64,000 bases of DNA from Alkalihalobacillus bogoriensis ATCC BAA-922 (GCF_000621445.1 NZ_KK211279.1:119587-183586); one strand, 5' to 3'. Shown: positions 25,850 through 35,758, counted from the first letter of the stretch. Made by a program: numbers and translations. The notes: generated from the sequence alone by a model not told the origin.

Positions 25850-26812
25850 CTACATCACACTTGTATTCGAATATCGTTTAAAGAAGCCATTTGCAATTAA
25901 TAGTAACGTAATGCTTACTAATGAATTAAAAATACCTAAAGCTGTTCCGTAAGAATAACGCCCCATACCAATCCCATAATTTAGAGCATATAATTCCAAT
26001 ACTTCTGAATACTCCCGGACAAGTGAGTTCCCTAGCAGAAGTTGTCGTTCAAACCCTATCGCCATCATATTTCCTATCGATAAAATTAAAATAACGAAAA
26101 TTGTTGGACGAATTCCTGGCAACGTAATATGCCATATTCTTCGCCACCGGCTTGCCCCGTCGACTCGCGCAGCCTCATATAGCTGTGGGTCGATTGCTGC
26201 CATCGCGGCTAAAAAAATTATCGAGTTCCAGCCCATCTCTTTCCATAAATCAGCGGCAGTTAATATAAACCAAAACAATTCTCCTTGCGCCATAAATTGT
26301 ATCGGCGATTCTATCAGTCTTGCTTTTACTAAAATTTCATTCACAACTCCACCATCTGTTGACAGCATTTTCGTAACAATGCCTGCCACAACAACCCAAG
26401 ATACAAAATGCGGTAAATAAGAAATCGTTTGGACAGACCGTTTAAATAAAGAATCTCGTAACTCGTTTAGTAAAACAGCAAATATAATCGGAATTGTAAA
26501 ACCAACAATTAATAGCAACACACTCATGACGACGGTGTTTCTTAATACTAGATAAAAGTGATCATCTTGGAATAATTCAATAAAATGGGTCAACCCTACC
26601 CATTCTTGCTCAGAAAACGCTCTTCCAGGTCGATAATTTTGAAAGGCCATTGTCCAGCCCCACAACGGAAGATAATTAAAAATAAATACATAAATAACAA
26701 CTGGAATCGACATTAGATACAAAATCTTTTGGTTTTTCATTGTCTTCCAAAAACTTCTTTTTTGTACAGTGACGGTTTCTTTTGAATGCGCTTTCTTTAG
26801 CTGTGTACTCAA
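25850..26812 (-). CDS. ABC transporter permease, LplB type
   Basis: Partner permease of 320 residues with six transmembrane segments. The EAA loop is YEAARVDGASRWRRIWHITLPGIRP. I use the TTG at 26812 (seven bases after GGAGGGG) because the ATG at 26830 would place the ribosome site inside the gene. It is the first gene of the importer unit, about 150 bases after yesN. Confidence 0.91.
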   Translation of the reverse strand: MSTQLKKAHSKETVTVQKRSFWKTMKNQKILYLMSIPVVIYVFIFNYLPLWGWTMAFQNYRPGRAFSEQEWVGLTHFIELFQDDHFYLVLRNTVVMSVLLLIVGFTIPIIFAVLLNELRDSLFKRSVQTISYLPHFVSWVVVAGIVTKMLSTDGGVVNEILVKARLIESPIQFMAQGELFWFILTAADLWKEMGWNSIIFLAAMAAIDPQLYEAARVDGASRWRRIWHITLPGIRPTIFVILILSIGNMMAIGFERQLLLGNSLVREYSEVLELYALNYGIGMGRYSYGTALGIFNSLVSITLLLIANGFFKRYSNTSVM

Positions 26813-26959
26813 TACTTCCCCTCCTTTCATATATCTATCATATCGAATCTGGGAGAGGGGAAATACCTAAAGGATTATGCTTAAATTCATATAATAATTA
26901 GCGAGTAAAAAGAAAATGGCTACTGAGAACCACATCTCAATAAGCCCATGAAAATAAAC

Positions 26960-28489
26960 CTATACTTTTTCTTTCCTGCGATAAGCTGAAGGAGAGATGC
27001 CGACATACTTTTTAAACTTACTATGAAAATAATCAACGTTGCTATACCCTACAATTTCAGCAACTTTATACACCTTATAATTTTGTAATAATAACTTTTT
27101 TGCATTTTCAATTCTTACTTTATCTAAATACGTATTAAAATACTCCCCAGTATAACTTTTAAATAGTTTTCCTAAGTATGCACTATTATAATTAAATACC
27201 TCCGCAAGTCTTTCTAACTTTAAGTTTTCATTGTATTTTGTATCAATTAATACGAGAAGCTTTTTTAATTGGTCTTTTGATTCGACTTCATATTTTAATT
27301 GTTCATGGATTTCAGTTAAGAATGCTTCAACGAAATACAAAAGATCAAAATATGTGTCCACTTCATAGATTTCTAATAGTCTCTCCGACATCTTCGTTAA
27401 ATAGCTATGCTTTTCAGGTTTTGTCCGGATTAATTTGTGAAGCACAGCTAATAACACACAAACAATGTTCTTCTTTAATCGTTGTTCAGAAAAATGAAGA
27501 GAGGCAAGTTGTTGAATAATCGTTTTCACACAGTCAAACTGCCCAATTTCAAGCGCTAAATACACTGTTTCAATCGCTTCATCTATAGGAACCTCTAAGT
27601 TCCCACAACCTTGAATGACTTCCTTCCCTTCCATTAGTACTGTATTCTTCGGATAAAAAAATTGATGTTCAAGTAACGCTAAAGCTGTTTGATAAGATTG
27701 TGAAAGGTGTTGTAAGTTTTTCACACGTGTTCCGATGGCAAGGGTACACTGTAGGTTAAACTGCTCTCCTATCTTTTGAAGCTGTTTACCATAATTTGTT
27801 ATCGCTCTTCTTGTAAATATTGCTCCGTCCCATAAAATCCCGACTTGATTTTCTCTCAAAAAGAGAAACCTGTTTTCACGATGAGGAAGCACAGACTCCA
27901 CCTCTTGTTTTATCTCGAGTAAAGTCTCATGCTTTACACCTTTTATTTCCATAAGAAGCAACTCATATTTTTCCCAATCTAATTCATATTGTTTTGCTAA
28001 CTCCGGTAACAACTTGCTTTGTTTCTCTTCAAACTTCTCTTCAATTAATGATAAGATAAGTTGTTCTATTTTTCTTTCAATCGCTCCCATTGTTCCTTCT
28101 GTTTCGGTTAATTGCATGTCTAGTTCTTTTTTGACATTTGTTACATGAAGAATCAGTTCATCTTCATCGATTGGTTTGAGTAAATACCCCGCTACGTTAC
28201 ACTTTATCGCTTGCTTTGCATACTCAAAATCAGCATAACCACTTAACACAATACATTGAACACGTGTATCAAATTCTCGTACTTTTTTTAAAAACTGTAA
28301 ACCATCCATCCCAGCCATCCGTATATCTGAGATGATTAAATCAAAAGAAACTTCCTGACAAAGCTGTAGTGCAGATTGTCCATCTTTTGCCACACCCGCA
28401 ATTTCAAAACCGTATGATGTCCAAGCAATAATTTTTCGTAACCCCTCTCTCACTGTTGGCTCATCATCAACGAGTAACACTTTATACAT
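26960..28489 (-). CDS. yesN: AraC-type response regulator, YesN family
   Basis: A 509-residue two-component regulator. Residues 1-120 are the receiver with phospho-acceptor Asp55 (LIISDIRMAGMDG), acidic Asp8-Asp9, and Lys104 in LLKPID. The middle is a long helical region and the last 95 residues are two AraC helix-turn-helix motifs (LAEVFNYNSAYLGKLFKSYTG and VAEIVGYSNVDYFHSKFKK). It starts 49 bases after yesM and immediately precedes the importer genes, the usual arrangement for YesN proteins that activate the neighbouring sugar operon. Confidence 0.94.
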   Translation of the reverse strand: MYKVLLVDDEPTVREGLRKIIAWTSYGFEIAGVAKDGQSALQLCQEVSFDLIISDIRMAGMDGLQFLKKVREFDTRVQCIVLSGYADFEYAKQAIKCNVAGYLLKPIDEDELILHVTNVKKELDMQLTETEGTMGAIERKIEQLILSLIEEKFEEKQSKLLPELAKQYELDWEKYELLLMEIKGVKHETLLEIKQEVESVLPHRENRFLFLRENQVGILWDGAIFTRRAITNYGKQLQKIGEQFNLQCTLAIGTRVKNLQHLSQSYQTALALLEHQFFYPKNTVLMEGKEVIQGCGNLEVPIDEAIETVYLALEIGQFDCVKTIIQQLASLHFSEQRLKKNIVCVLLAVLHKLIRTKPEKHSYLTKMSERLLEIYEVDTYFDLLYFVEAFLTEIHEQLKYEVESKDQLKKLLVLIDTKYNENLKLERLAEVFNYNSAYLGKLFKSYTGEYFNTYLDKVRIENAKKLLLQNYKVYKVAEIVGYSNVDYFHSKFKKYVGISPSAYRRKEKV

Positions 28490-28538
28490 GATTATCCCCC
28501 TTAATCATTTTTGTCAGTATTTTCTCTCTTTCTTTATG

Positions 28539-30314
28539 TTACATAGGAACGTAAAAATAAATTCGGGTTCCCTTTTCATATTCGCTTTGAATCACAATCC
28601 CTTTGCTTGTTTTAAACGAAAGAATGATGCGCTCATGAACATTTTTTAAACCAATTCGACCATCTGTCTCTCCATCTTTTTCGGTTAACGTATGATGAAT
28701 TTCTTCTTTTTTCTCATCTGCAATCCCAATCCCATTATCAATGACTTGCACTAAAACAGACCCATTTACAATAGACGCTTGAACGATGACCTTGCCCCCC
28801 TCCATTTTGTTTTCTAACCCATGAATGACGGCATTTTCAACTAATGGCTGTATAAGTAATGGCGGAATTTTAATGTGTTCTATTTCTGGATCGATTAATA
28901 ACTCGTAATCGAGTCTATCTTCAAATCGGTAACTTTGAATTTCTAAATACGTTTTCACCATTTCGATTTCTTGTTTTAACGGTATGAGTGCTCCACCAAC
29001 ATCAAGACTACTGCGTAATAGTTTGCCAAGTCGCTTGACGATATGAGCAATTTCCCGTTCCTCTTTCATTAACGCTTTCATTCGAATCGTTTCTAACGTA
29101 TTAAAAAGGAAATGCGGATTAATTTGGCTTGCTAACATTTTAAGTTTTATATCACTTTGTCGTCTTTGTAATGTTCGCTTTTCCTGGTTTTTTTGTTCGA
29201 CTTCCTTTAATAATTGTTGAATACTATTTGTCATCTTATTAAACTGCTCTGCTAATTCACCGATTTCATCTTTCCCTTCCACATTTGCATACGTCGCTAA
29301 GTCACCTTTAGCGACTTTTCTCATTTCTTTGTTTAACATTAGAATTCGTTTGGAAATCAAGTGGGAGAAACTGTATATTAAAACAATCGCGATTATAAAG
29401 CTACATGAAATAATTAAAAGGCCAAGCCGACTAAGGCGTCTTGCATCCTTCGTAATTTCAGCATCTGATATAATCGAAACAATGCGAAGATCATTGTGAA
29501 AATTCTCAATTTCAATGCGATCAACAAAGATGTGAGAAGGTTCATCAAAAGCAACATCTTGGAAAATACCTGTATTTCCATTCATCAGTTTCGATGAAAT
29601 CGTACTTTCCTGTAAGTTTCCACCAACAAGCTCTCTTTTGTTTGAAGCGACAATTTGATTTCGATCATCAACAAGCATTGTAGGAAACATTTCTTGCGAG
29701 AGAATCCAATTCATATAATTCGTATTTACATCAATGACTAATACACCAAACGTGCCATACTCAACAAAATGAATGACCCTTGTTATATTTAAACTTTTTT
29801 GTAATCCTCTCGTTTCATCCTCGATAAAATTCCACGTCATAAATCCTTTGTTTTGTAATGTTTCTTCATACCAATGGGATTGTCTAATCTCCTCTGTAAC
29901 AGGAATAAAACGCCAGTTATTTAGCATCGTCTCATTATTTACGTAAAAACGCATATTGGAAATTTCATTATAATAACGGATATGATTTTCAAAGGATGGA
30001 TAATTGCGGTAGGCTTCAACGACTTCATAAACAGACTCATACTCTTTATTCACAACTTCTTTTAACCTGGAATCGACTAGCGCTGAGTTCGAAACGTATA
30101 CAGCAGGAATGACAGTTTCAGTTATTCTTGTCATAATCCGGTTCATATCGGCTGACGTTTGCTCAATCGCTTGCGTTACAGCAATTTTTCGTAACTCTTC
30201 TGTTAAGAATACACCGACAAATAAAACAGGGATGAAAACAACAACGGTAAATGAAAGGATCAGCTTATTTCTTAAACGCATGTTTTTGAGCTTACTCATT
30301 AAAACTGTCTTCAT
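28539..30314 (-). CDS. yesM: Sensor histidine kinase, YesM family
   Basis: Membrane sensor kinase of 591 residues. A transmembrane helix near residues 15-38, an extracellular dCache-like domain, a second helix near 285-310, HAMP, then the His_kinase domain with phospho-acceptor His in SQINPHFLFNTLE and an ATP-binding N-box PLVENAVIHGLE and G1 box DNGIGI. I start at ATG 30314, seven bases after TAGGAG; a longer frame beginning with TTG at 30359 would overlap the cre-like site. Likely signal: an oligosaccharide from extracellular xyloglucan breakdown, sensed directly or via the binding protein (inference). Confidence 0.93.
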   Translation of the reverse strand: MKTVLMSKLKNMRLRNKLILSFTVVVFIPVLFVGVFLTEELRKIAVTQAIEQTSADMNRIMTRITETVIPAVYVSNSALVDSRLKEVVNKEYESVYEVVEAYRNYPSFENHIRYYNEISNMRFYVNNETMLNNWRFIPVTEEIRQSHWYEETLQNKGFMTWNFIEDETRGLQKSLNITRVIHFVEYGTFGVLVIDVNTNYMNWILSQEMFPTMLVDDRNQIVASNKRELVGGNLQESTISSKLMNGNTGIFQDVAFDEPSHIFVDRIEIENFHNDLRIVSIISDAEITKDARRLSRLGLLIISCSFIIAIVLIYSFSHLISKRILMLNKEMRKVAKGDLATYANVEGKDEIGELAEQFNKMTNSIQQLLKEVEQKNQEKRTLQRRQSDIKLKMLASQINPHFLFNTLETIRMKALMKEEREIAHIVKRLGKLLRSSLDVGGALIPLKQEIEMVKTYLEIQSYRFEDRLDYELLIDPEIEHIKIPPLLIQPLVENAVIHGLENKMEGGKVIVQASIVNGSVLVQVIDNGIGIADEKKEEIHHTLTEKDGETDGRIGLKNVHERIILSFKTSKGIVIQSEYEKGTRIYFYVPM

Positions 30315-30344
30315 CGTTTTGCTCCTATATAAATAGTAGTTTTT

Positions 30345-30358
30345 AGAAAGCGCTTTCA
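30345..30358. promoter_or_regulatory. cre-like site before yesM
   Basis: TGAAAGCGCTTTCT on the minus strand matches 13 of 14 positions of the CcpA consensus TGWAANCGNTNWCA and is fully palindromic in its core. It lies 31-44 bases before the chosen yesM start, where bound CcpA would repress. Confidence 0.7.
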
Positions 30359-30365
30359 ATTTAAT

Positions 30366-30540
30366 AAAGAAAAACGCGGAGCGTCTTTTCTTTCAAGCGA
30401 AGTGCGGAGCCCTGCCTGCTTTTAGAGTGAACCCAAAGTGCTCTTCTTGGGATGAAACGCGCAGGTGCGAAGCCTGCTCTCTTCTAAAATAAGCTTTCTA
30501 AGCTTCACTGCTTACCAAAATTTTTATGTTCACTCATTTT
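30366..30540 (+). repeat. Copy of the dispersed AAACGCGGAGCG hairpin element
   Basis: Nearly full-length copy (about 175 bases) with the start, the CCCAAAGTGCTCTTCTTGGG hairpin, the GAAACGCGCAGGTGCG arm and the CTTCACTGC...AAAATTTTTATG end. Located upstream of yesM. Confidence 0.8.
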
Positions 30541-30796
30541 GCGGTCAGAGCAGCCCTTATTTGTGAACATGATACGGGTTTCCGTTTTTTAGCGGCCACA
30601 GGAGCGCTTATTCACGCAAAAACAACTCTATTCCTAGCGATCTATTATGATTAACTGCTCCTGTGTCCTCCAACGTTCCAAAACGCTAGCAATGTTCACA
30701 GATAACGGTTTTCATGGCCGCTTACTAACCATAAACTACAAAATCGATAACGGATAAACCCGACCCACGTGTTGAATGATTCACTTGGGTCTTTTC
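30541..30796. other. Noncoding region with interleaved inverted repeats ending in a plus-strand terminator-like hairpin
   Basis: No ORF. Three exact inverted pairs occur: TGTGAACAT (30562) with ATGTTCACA (30692), AGCGGCCA (30591) with TGGCCGCT (30715), CACAGGAGC (30597) with GCTCCTGTG (30657). The stretch ends in GACCCA-GTG/CAC-TGGGTC followed by TTTTCTT (30762-30796), a plausible plus-strand terminator although no plus-strand gene is near. It could encode a structured RNA or be a decayed mobile element. Confidence 0.45.
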
Positions 30797-30884
30797 TTGC
30801 TGTCTCATAGTACTCCAAATCCCTATTTCATTCTAAGAATGTATTAGAGCAATGTTATACCCAAGTCGACTATTTTATAGTTTC

Positions 30885-30952
30885 CTTGAATAAGCTTTCA
30901 AAGCTACACTGCTACACCAAAATTTTCATGCTTTCTTATCTTTTAAAAAAAG
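30885..30952 (+). repeat. 3'-end fragment of the dispersed hairpin element
   Basis: Only the last ~68 bases of the element (CTTGAATAAGCTTTCAAAGC... through CTTTCTTATCTTTT). A second partial copy in the same intergenic space as the 30366 copy. Confidence 0.7.
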
Positions 30953-30954
30953 AT

Positions 30955-31000
30955 ATACTTTTTTTCCATTTTATCTGAATGGAGATAAAAAAGTACATCT
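30955..31000 (-). terminator. Hairpin, possible terminator after the GH95 gene
   Basis: Stem TTTTATCT/AGATAAAA (30969-30990) with a wider ACTTTTTT/AAAAAAGT pairing, about 100 bases past the GH95 stop. AT-rich; the weaker of the terminators called here. Confidence 0.4.
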
Positions 31001-31091
31001 ATTATTTAAAAGAAAATCATATACAAATTAGAGATTATGAGAATTTTGATGTCATTTCCCACAGCTTTGTCTAATTGAAGCTCCACCGATA

Positions 31092-33452
31092 TCATTTTAT
31101 TTTTATCTTTAAATTCACTACTTCATTTTCTAACAAACTAATAGAGAGTCTATCATTTTTAATCCTATCAAACGGTTGTTGCTGTTCAACTTTTACAGTT
31201 TCTATCCCTCTTCTCACCATAATGACAACGTCTTGTGTTTTTCTTGAGCGGAGCGACAAGTCGATTTCTTTTTTCTCTAAATCCCATTGTAAACAATCAA
31301 TCATAATTTGGCCGCGGCCTAATATTCCTTTGATAGATCCTTTAGCTATCATTTCAGGTAAAGCCGGCAACAGCTCTATCCAGCCTGGTCTTGTATACAA
31401 TAGCATTTCCATCACAAGGGTGGGGAGACTGCAATTTGCATCTACATTATAAATTTGCTTACCGGGATTATGCGAAGTCACTAAACTCGAATGAATATAA
31501 TCTCCTTCTTGTAAAAGAAATTGTAAATTTTCATAAACGAGATTTGCATTTTTTTGTCTAGCTGCAACAATTCCACAATGCATCACGCCATGAGCAGAAT
31601 AATTTCCTCGCTTTCGTTTTTGTAGCGCGATTTCTGCAGCATGAAATAAATTGGAATTCGTCTCCGGTGTAATTTCATGGCCCGGCCAGACAGGATAAAG
31701 GTGAGAAATATGGCGATGGTCATAGTTATCATGTAAATGTGGATGCGCCCATTCTTTTAATGCTCCCTCTTCATTGATAGCATAATCAGGCAACTGACTT
31801 CGCATCTCTTTCCATTTCTCAATATGTTCTTGTTCAATTTGTAATTGCTCACATGTTTCAATTAATATCGTAAACAATTCCTTTGCAACAGCGATATCCA
31901 TTGTTGCATTTATCGAAGCTTGGCTTGCTTGCCAGCCTTCTGCTTTTTTGTCCTCGTGAAGCATCGGTGTATTTTCAGGAGAATACGACGGAACAAACAT
32001 ATATTTTCCATTTTCATCATATTCCGTTAAAAAATCTTCATAAAACAATGCGACCTCTTTTAACAACGGCAATGTGCGAGTAAGGAAAAATTGTTCATCG
32101 CCACTAATTTGATACCACTCAAAAAAAGGTAAAATAAGCCAGTGCGCTCCCGCGGTCCAAAATCCTAGAGGCCACTCTTCATTAAAATGAGTGTGAATAT
32201 TATGATTGCCATCTGTTCGTGAGCCCGCCAAAAATCCTCGGCACCCATATAATGTTTTTGCATTTACTTTCCAGTCTGGTGCTATTTTTTCGATTAAATG
32301 AAAATATCCTTCTAATGCTTCAGGCATATGACCAATACCGCCAGCCGACACGGCGAGATTAATATTCGCATCTGTCGTAAAATCACCACTCCATGCGGGC
32401 CGCCATTCTCCTGTCCATATCCCAACTAAATTTGGAGGGAATTGTCCCGATGACGAAATAAAAAGATAACGCCCCATATCAAACATCAGTTGAAGTAACG
32501 GCAAAAAAGATTCCTGCCCCCCTGATAATAGCTGTTCAGTTGGAACATCAAGTTGCTTCGGGTCACATAATGACAATGACACACGCCGAAACCATTCCCC
32601 GTGGATCTTTTCATGGGCATGAAGCAATGTATCATACGGTTGGTCATAACAAACGATTTCCTTTTTCATTTTTTCAAGTGAGGTCAATGCTTCATTAGCC
32701 ATCTGTTGAACAGGTATGATCCTCGTTACAATCATCACTTCTTTCGTATCAAGGAATAAGATTTGGTTGCCACCAGAAATAACTTTCCCACCATCCTTTA
32801 CATCAACAACTGAAGAACCAACATAGCCTTTTTTTATTTTTTTATAGTTACAAATAAAAGACATTGTTTTTCCCTCAACGACAACCTCATATCCGTCCAC
32901 ACTTTCCTCACGCACTAGCGGATCGATAAACAACACTCCATCAAACGGCTGATCCGCTTTTATTTGGATGACAATGACATTGTCATCCCTTGAAACAAAG
33001 TGGTTTTTCTCAACCTTGCCTCTGTTATCCTCCCATTGAACCTTTACTTCTCCTGTTTCATAATGAACAGAGCGCTCATAGTTGTTGATAGGACCATCTT
33101 CTTCTATGTCCAGTTTCAGCGCATATGCAGGGTGATACGCATCCGTAAATAAAAGCGGATGGCCTGAGCGTTGTGAAAACAGCCTTGCCGCATCTTGAAA
33201 CCTACCATTTTTCATTAGTGTCCGAACGTCTGGTAATGATTGTGCTAGGTTGTTATTTTGAACAATTTCATCCTGCAACGGTTCATATAATCGTTCATGA
33301 TTAAAAATCACTGTTTCTTGTAATGGTTGCCCGAACACAAGCGCTCCCATCGTTCCATTCCCCGTAATAAGGGCTTCTTCCCAAGCAGTTGCGGGCATCA
33401 TACTTTTCATCCCTCGAAATAGTCGCGTTTCTACTGTCTCATTGTTTGCCAA
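31092..33452 (-). CDS. GH95 alpha-L-fucosidase (1,2-alpha-L-fucosidase type)
   Basis: Inverting fucosidase of 786 residues, releasing terminal alpha-1,2-linked fucose. The N-terminal beta-domain has the family pattern WEEALITGNGTMGALVFGQPLQETVIFNHERLY, and the helical barrel contains THFNEEWPLGFWTAGAHWL, VPSYSPENTP, HRHISHLYPVWPGHEI and the ending LLQEGDYIHSSLVTSHNPGKQ region. There is no signal peptide, so it acts on imported oligosaccharides. I start at TTG 33452, six bases after AGGAGGG; the frame opens at 33470, overlapping the GH42 stop. Fucose in alpha-1,2 linkage to galactose is the side-chain tip of dicot xyloglucan, which fits the other enzymes here. Confidence 0.9.
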   Translation of the reverse strand: MANNETVETRLFRGMKSMMPATAWEEALITGNGTMGALVFGQPLQETVIFNHERLYEPLQDEIVQNNNLAQSLPDVRTLMKNGRFQDAARLFSQRSGHPLLFTDAYHPAYALKLDIEEDGPINNYERSVHYETGEVKVQWEDNRGKVEKNHFVSRDDNVIVIQIKADQPFDGVLFIDPLVREESVDGYEVVVEGKTMSFICNYKKIKKGYVGSSVVDVKDGGKVISGGNQILFLDTKEVMIVTRIIPVQQMANEALTSLEKMKKEIVCYDQPYDTLLHAHEKIHGEWFRRVSLSLCDPKQLDVPTEQLLSGGQESFLPLLQLMFDMGRYLFISSSGQFPPNLVGIWTGEWRPAWSGDFTTDANINLAVSAGGIGHMPEALEGYFHLIEKIAPDWKVNAKTLYGCRGFLAGSRTDGNHNIHTHFNEEWPLGFWTAGAHWLILPFFEWYQISGDEQFFLTRTLPLLKEVALFYEDFLTEYDENGKYMFVPSYSPENTPMLHEDKKAEGWQASQASINATMDIAVAKELFTILIETCEQLQIEQEHIEKWKEMRSQLPDYAINEEGALKEWAHPHLHDNYDHRHISHLYPVWPGHEITPETNSNLFHAAEIALQKRKRGNYSAHGVMHCGIVAARQKNANLVYENLQFLLQEGDYIHSSLVTSHNPGKQIYNVDANCSLPTLVMEMLLYTRPGWIELLPALPEMIAKGSIKGILGRGQIMIDCLQWDLEKKEIDLSLRSRKTQDVVIMVRRGIETVKVEQQQPFDRIKNDRLSISLLENEVVNLKIKIK

Positions 33453-33466
33453 CAAACTCCCTCCTA

Positions 33467-35494
33467 TCAATTATGTTGCTCTATAATCATGACACCATAG
33501 GGCTCCATCGTAATCACTCCACTTTTTATTTCTTTTGTTAATAAGTCAGTGCCCGTATGACTCAGCTTAAACGCCACTTCAGTTTCATTATGATTTAACA
33601 AAAATAGAAACGTTTTGCCTTCTTTCACACGCGATGTTACTTCAACACCTTTTGGCGTCGTCATGACAGGTTGGATTTGTTGTTCCTCGCAAATCGTTTT
33701 TAGTAAGTCATATAAAAATGAAGATTCGGCACTCGAACCGATGTAAATCGCTTTTCCTCTCCCGTAATCATTAGAAGTGACAACCGGTGTTCCTTTATAA
33801 AACTCTGAACCATATTCAGCGAGTACCTTTGCACCTTCTACATGAACAATGTCAAATAACAAGCTACATGAATACTCTCCTGTTACATAACCCCAATCGG
33901 AATTCATAACCATTGCATTTGTTCTTGATGGTTCAAGTGCATCAATTTCTTCTACCCAAATTCCTAATACGTCCCGTAGCTCACCTGGATAACCGCCAAC
34001 AGTAACAAGGTCATGTTCATTCACAATCCCACTAAAAAATGTCGTTATAAATGCCCCTCCTCCTTTTACAAACGTTTCCACTTTTTGTTTGAAACCTGAT
34101 TTCACCATATAAAGGACTGGGGCAATGACAACATCATAGTTAGAGAGTGATTGTTCTACACTTATCATATCTAAAGGGATCCCTAACTCAAATAAAGCTT
34201 CATAATATCGATGAACTTCGTTAACATAATTTAAAGAAACGGAAGGGCCACTCGATAGGTCGATTGCCCAACGATTTTCCCAATCAAACACAATCGCCAC
34301 TTTTGCATTTGTTCGTGCCCCGATTAATGCATCTTCAAGTAGGTTAAGTTCTTTTCCAAGGGCTGCCGTTTCGCGGAATACTCTCGTATGTTCATGACCG
34401 ACATGCTCAATCACTGCTCCATGGAATTTTTCACAAGCCCCAATCGAACGCCGCAATTGAAAAAACATCACTGTATCCGCACCGTGAGCGACGGCTTGGT
34501 AACTCCATAACCGCATTACCCCTGGTCGTTTTAATGCGTTATAAGGTTGCCAGTTTTGTTGACTTGGCGTTTGCTCCATTAACATAAAGGGCTTTCCGCT
34601 TTTGAGTCCCCGCATTAAATCATGGGTCATCGCCGTTAAACTCACAGGGGTATCGATGCCAGGGTAGTTATCCCACGACACAATATCCATTGCTTTTCCC
34701 CATTTAAAATAATCAAGCTCGGGATACGTCCCCATTAAATTTGTCGTAACCGGAATATGAGGTGTATGTTTTTTTAACGCGTGATGCTCTAACTTATAGC
34801 ACTCTAATAAACTATCAGATTGGAACCGACGATAATCGAGAGAGATCCCTTGAAAGGCACTAACATTGCCTTCCCCTTCTTCACTTAACCCATTTGGGAC
34901 GACAATCTCTTCCCAATCATAAAATGTATGTCCCCAAAACCGTGTATTCCATACTTGATTTACTGTCTCTAAAGTCTCATATTTTTGTTTCAACCACGTT
35001 CGAAATTGCCTAGCACAATTTTCACAATAACAATAGCCCCCATATTCATTCGACACATGCCAGATGAGCACTGCCGGGTGGTTTTTATACCGTTCTCCTA
35101 ATTTATCCGCCATTTTTTCTGCAAACTTCCGGTACGTCGGGCTATTTGGACACGAGTTATGTCTTCCACCGAAAATACGTTTTCTCCCGTAAAAATCAAC
35201 ACGAAGGACATCCGGATATTTTTTGGCCATCCAAGCCGGATGTGCAGCCGTACTTGTTGCTAAACAAGTGTAAATGCCGTGTTGATATAATCGGTCAATA
35301 TGGTTATCAAGGTCAGAAAAATTATACGTTGTCTCATCTGGCTGACGTAGTGCCCATGAAAACACATTTAATGTAGCGATGTTTATTCCTGCTAGTGTAA
35401 ACATGCGAATATCTTCTTTCCATGTTTCTTCATCCCATTGCTCAGGATTATAGTCGCCACCAAACCAAATTTTCGGTAATTTGTTTGAAATCAT
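33467..35494 (-). CDS. GH42 beta-galactosidase
   Basis: Retaining beta-galactosidase of 675 residues, the usual GH42 length. Acid/base Glu150 is in WHVSNEYGG and nucleophile Glu307 in FMLMEQTPS. The four family zinc ligands are present (Cys115, Cys155, Cys157, Cys160). The A-domain barrel is followed by the trimerisation domain and a small C-terminal beta domain. No signal peptide. It starts behind TAGGAGG, and its stop is immediately followed by the GH95 gene. It would remove the galactose exposed by the fucosidase (inference). Confidence 0.94.
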   Translation of the reverse strand: MISNKLPKIWFGGDYNPEQWDEETWKEDIRMFTLAGINIATLNVFSWALRQPDETTYNFSDLDNHIDRLYQHGIYTCLATSTAAHPAWMAKKYPDVLRVDFYGRKRIFGGRHNSCPNSPTYRKFAEKMADKLGERYKNHPAVLIWHVSNEYGGYCYCENCARQFRTWLKQKYETLETVNQVWNTRFWGHTFYDWEEIVVPNGLSEEGEGNVSAFQGISLDYRRFQSDSLLECYKLEHHALKKHTPHIPVTTNLMGTYPELDYFKWGKAMDIVSWDNYPGIDTPVSLTAMTHDLMRGLKSGKPFMLMEQTPSQQNWQPYNALKRPGVMRLWSYQAVAHGADTVMFFQLRRSIGACEKFHGAVIEHVGHEHTRVFRETAALGKELNLLEDALIGARTNAKVAIVFDWENRWAIDLSSGPSVSLNYVNEVHRYYEALFELGIPLDMISVEQSLSNYDVVIAPVLYMVKSGFKQKVETFVKGGGAFITTFFSGIVNEHDLVTVGGYPGELRDVLGIWVEEIDALEPSRTNAMVMNSDWGYVTGEYSCSLLFDIVHVEGAKVLAEYGSEFYKGTPVVTSNDYGRGKAIYIGSSAESSFLYDLLKTICEEQQIQPVMTTPKGVEVTSRVKEGKTFLFLLNHNETEVAFKLSHTGTDLLTKEIKSGVITMEPYGVMIIEQHN

Positions 35495-35512
35495 ATGAAC
35501 CTCCTAAAACGA

Positions 35513-35570
35513 ATCTTCTTGAATAAGCCTTCAAAGCTTCACTGCTATACCAAAATTTTTTTACTTATAT
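35513..35570 (+). repeat. 3'-end fragment of the dispersed hairpin element
   Basis: TTCTTGAATAAGCCTTCAAAGCTTCACTGC... followed by AAAATTTTTTT, directly upstream of the GH42 ribosome site. Confidence 0.65.
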
Positions 35571-35637
35571 GTTAAAAAATGAGCTCCCTAAGCCTTTTGC
35601 TTCGGAAGCTTTATCTATTACTTACACTAGCTTTTTT

Positions 35638-35758
35638 CGTTTCAAGCGAAGTGCGTAGCCCTGCCCGCCTTTGACAGTGAGCCCCAAGTGCTCTTCTTGA
35701 AATAACTTTCATAGCTTCACTGCTTTATCAAAATTTTTATGCTTTCTTATCTTTTAAA
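35638..35758 (+). repeat. Internally deleted copy of the dispersed hairpin element
   Basis: Contains TTTCAAGCGAAGTGCGTAGC, CCTGCCCGC, CCCAAGTGCTCTTCTTG and the common end, but lacks the GGTGAAACGCGCAGG arm. Its last bases (CTTATCTTTT) include the stop codon of the GH5 gene at 35747, so the element reaches the very end of that reading frame. Confidence 0.7.

Noticed and set aside
31075-31452. Plus-strand ORF of 125 codons starting near the GH95 stop
   Set aside because: Antisense to a well-supported GH95 gene; no ribosome site.
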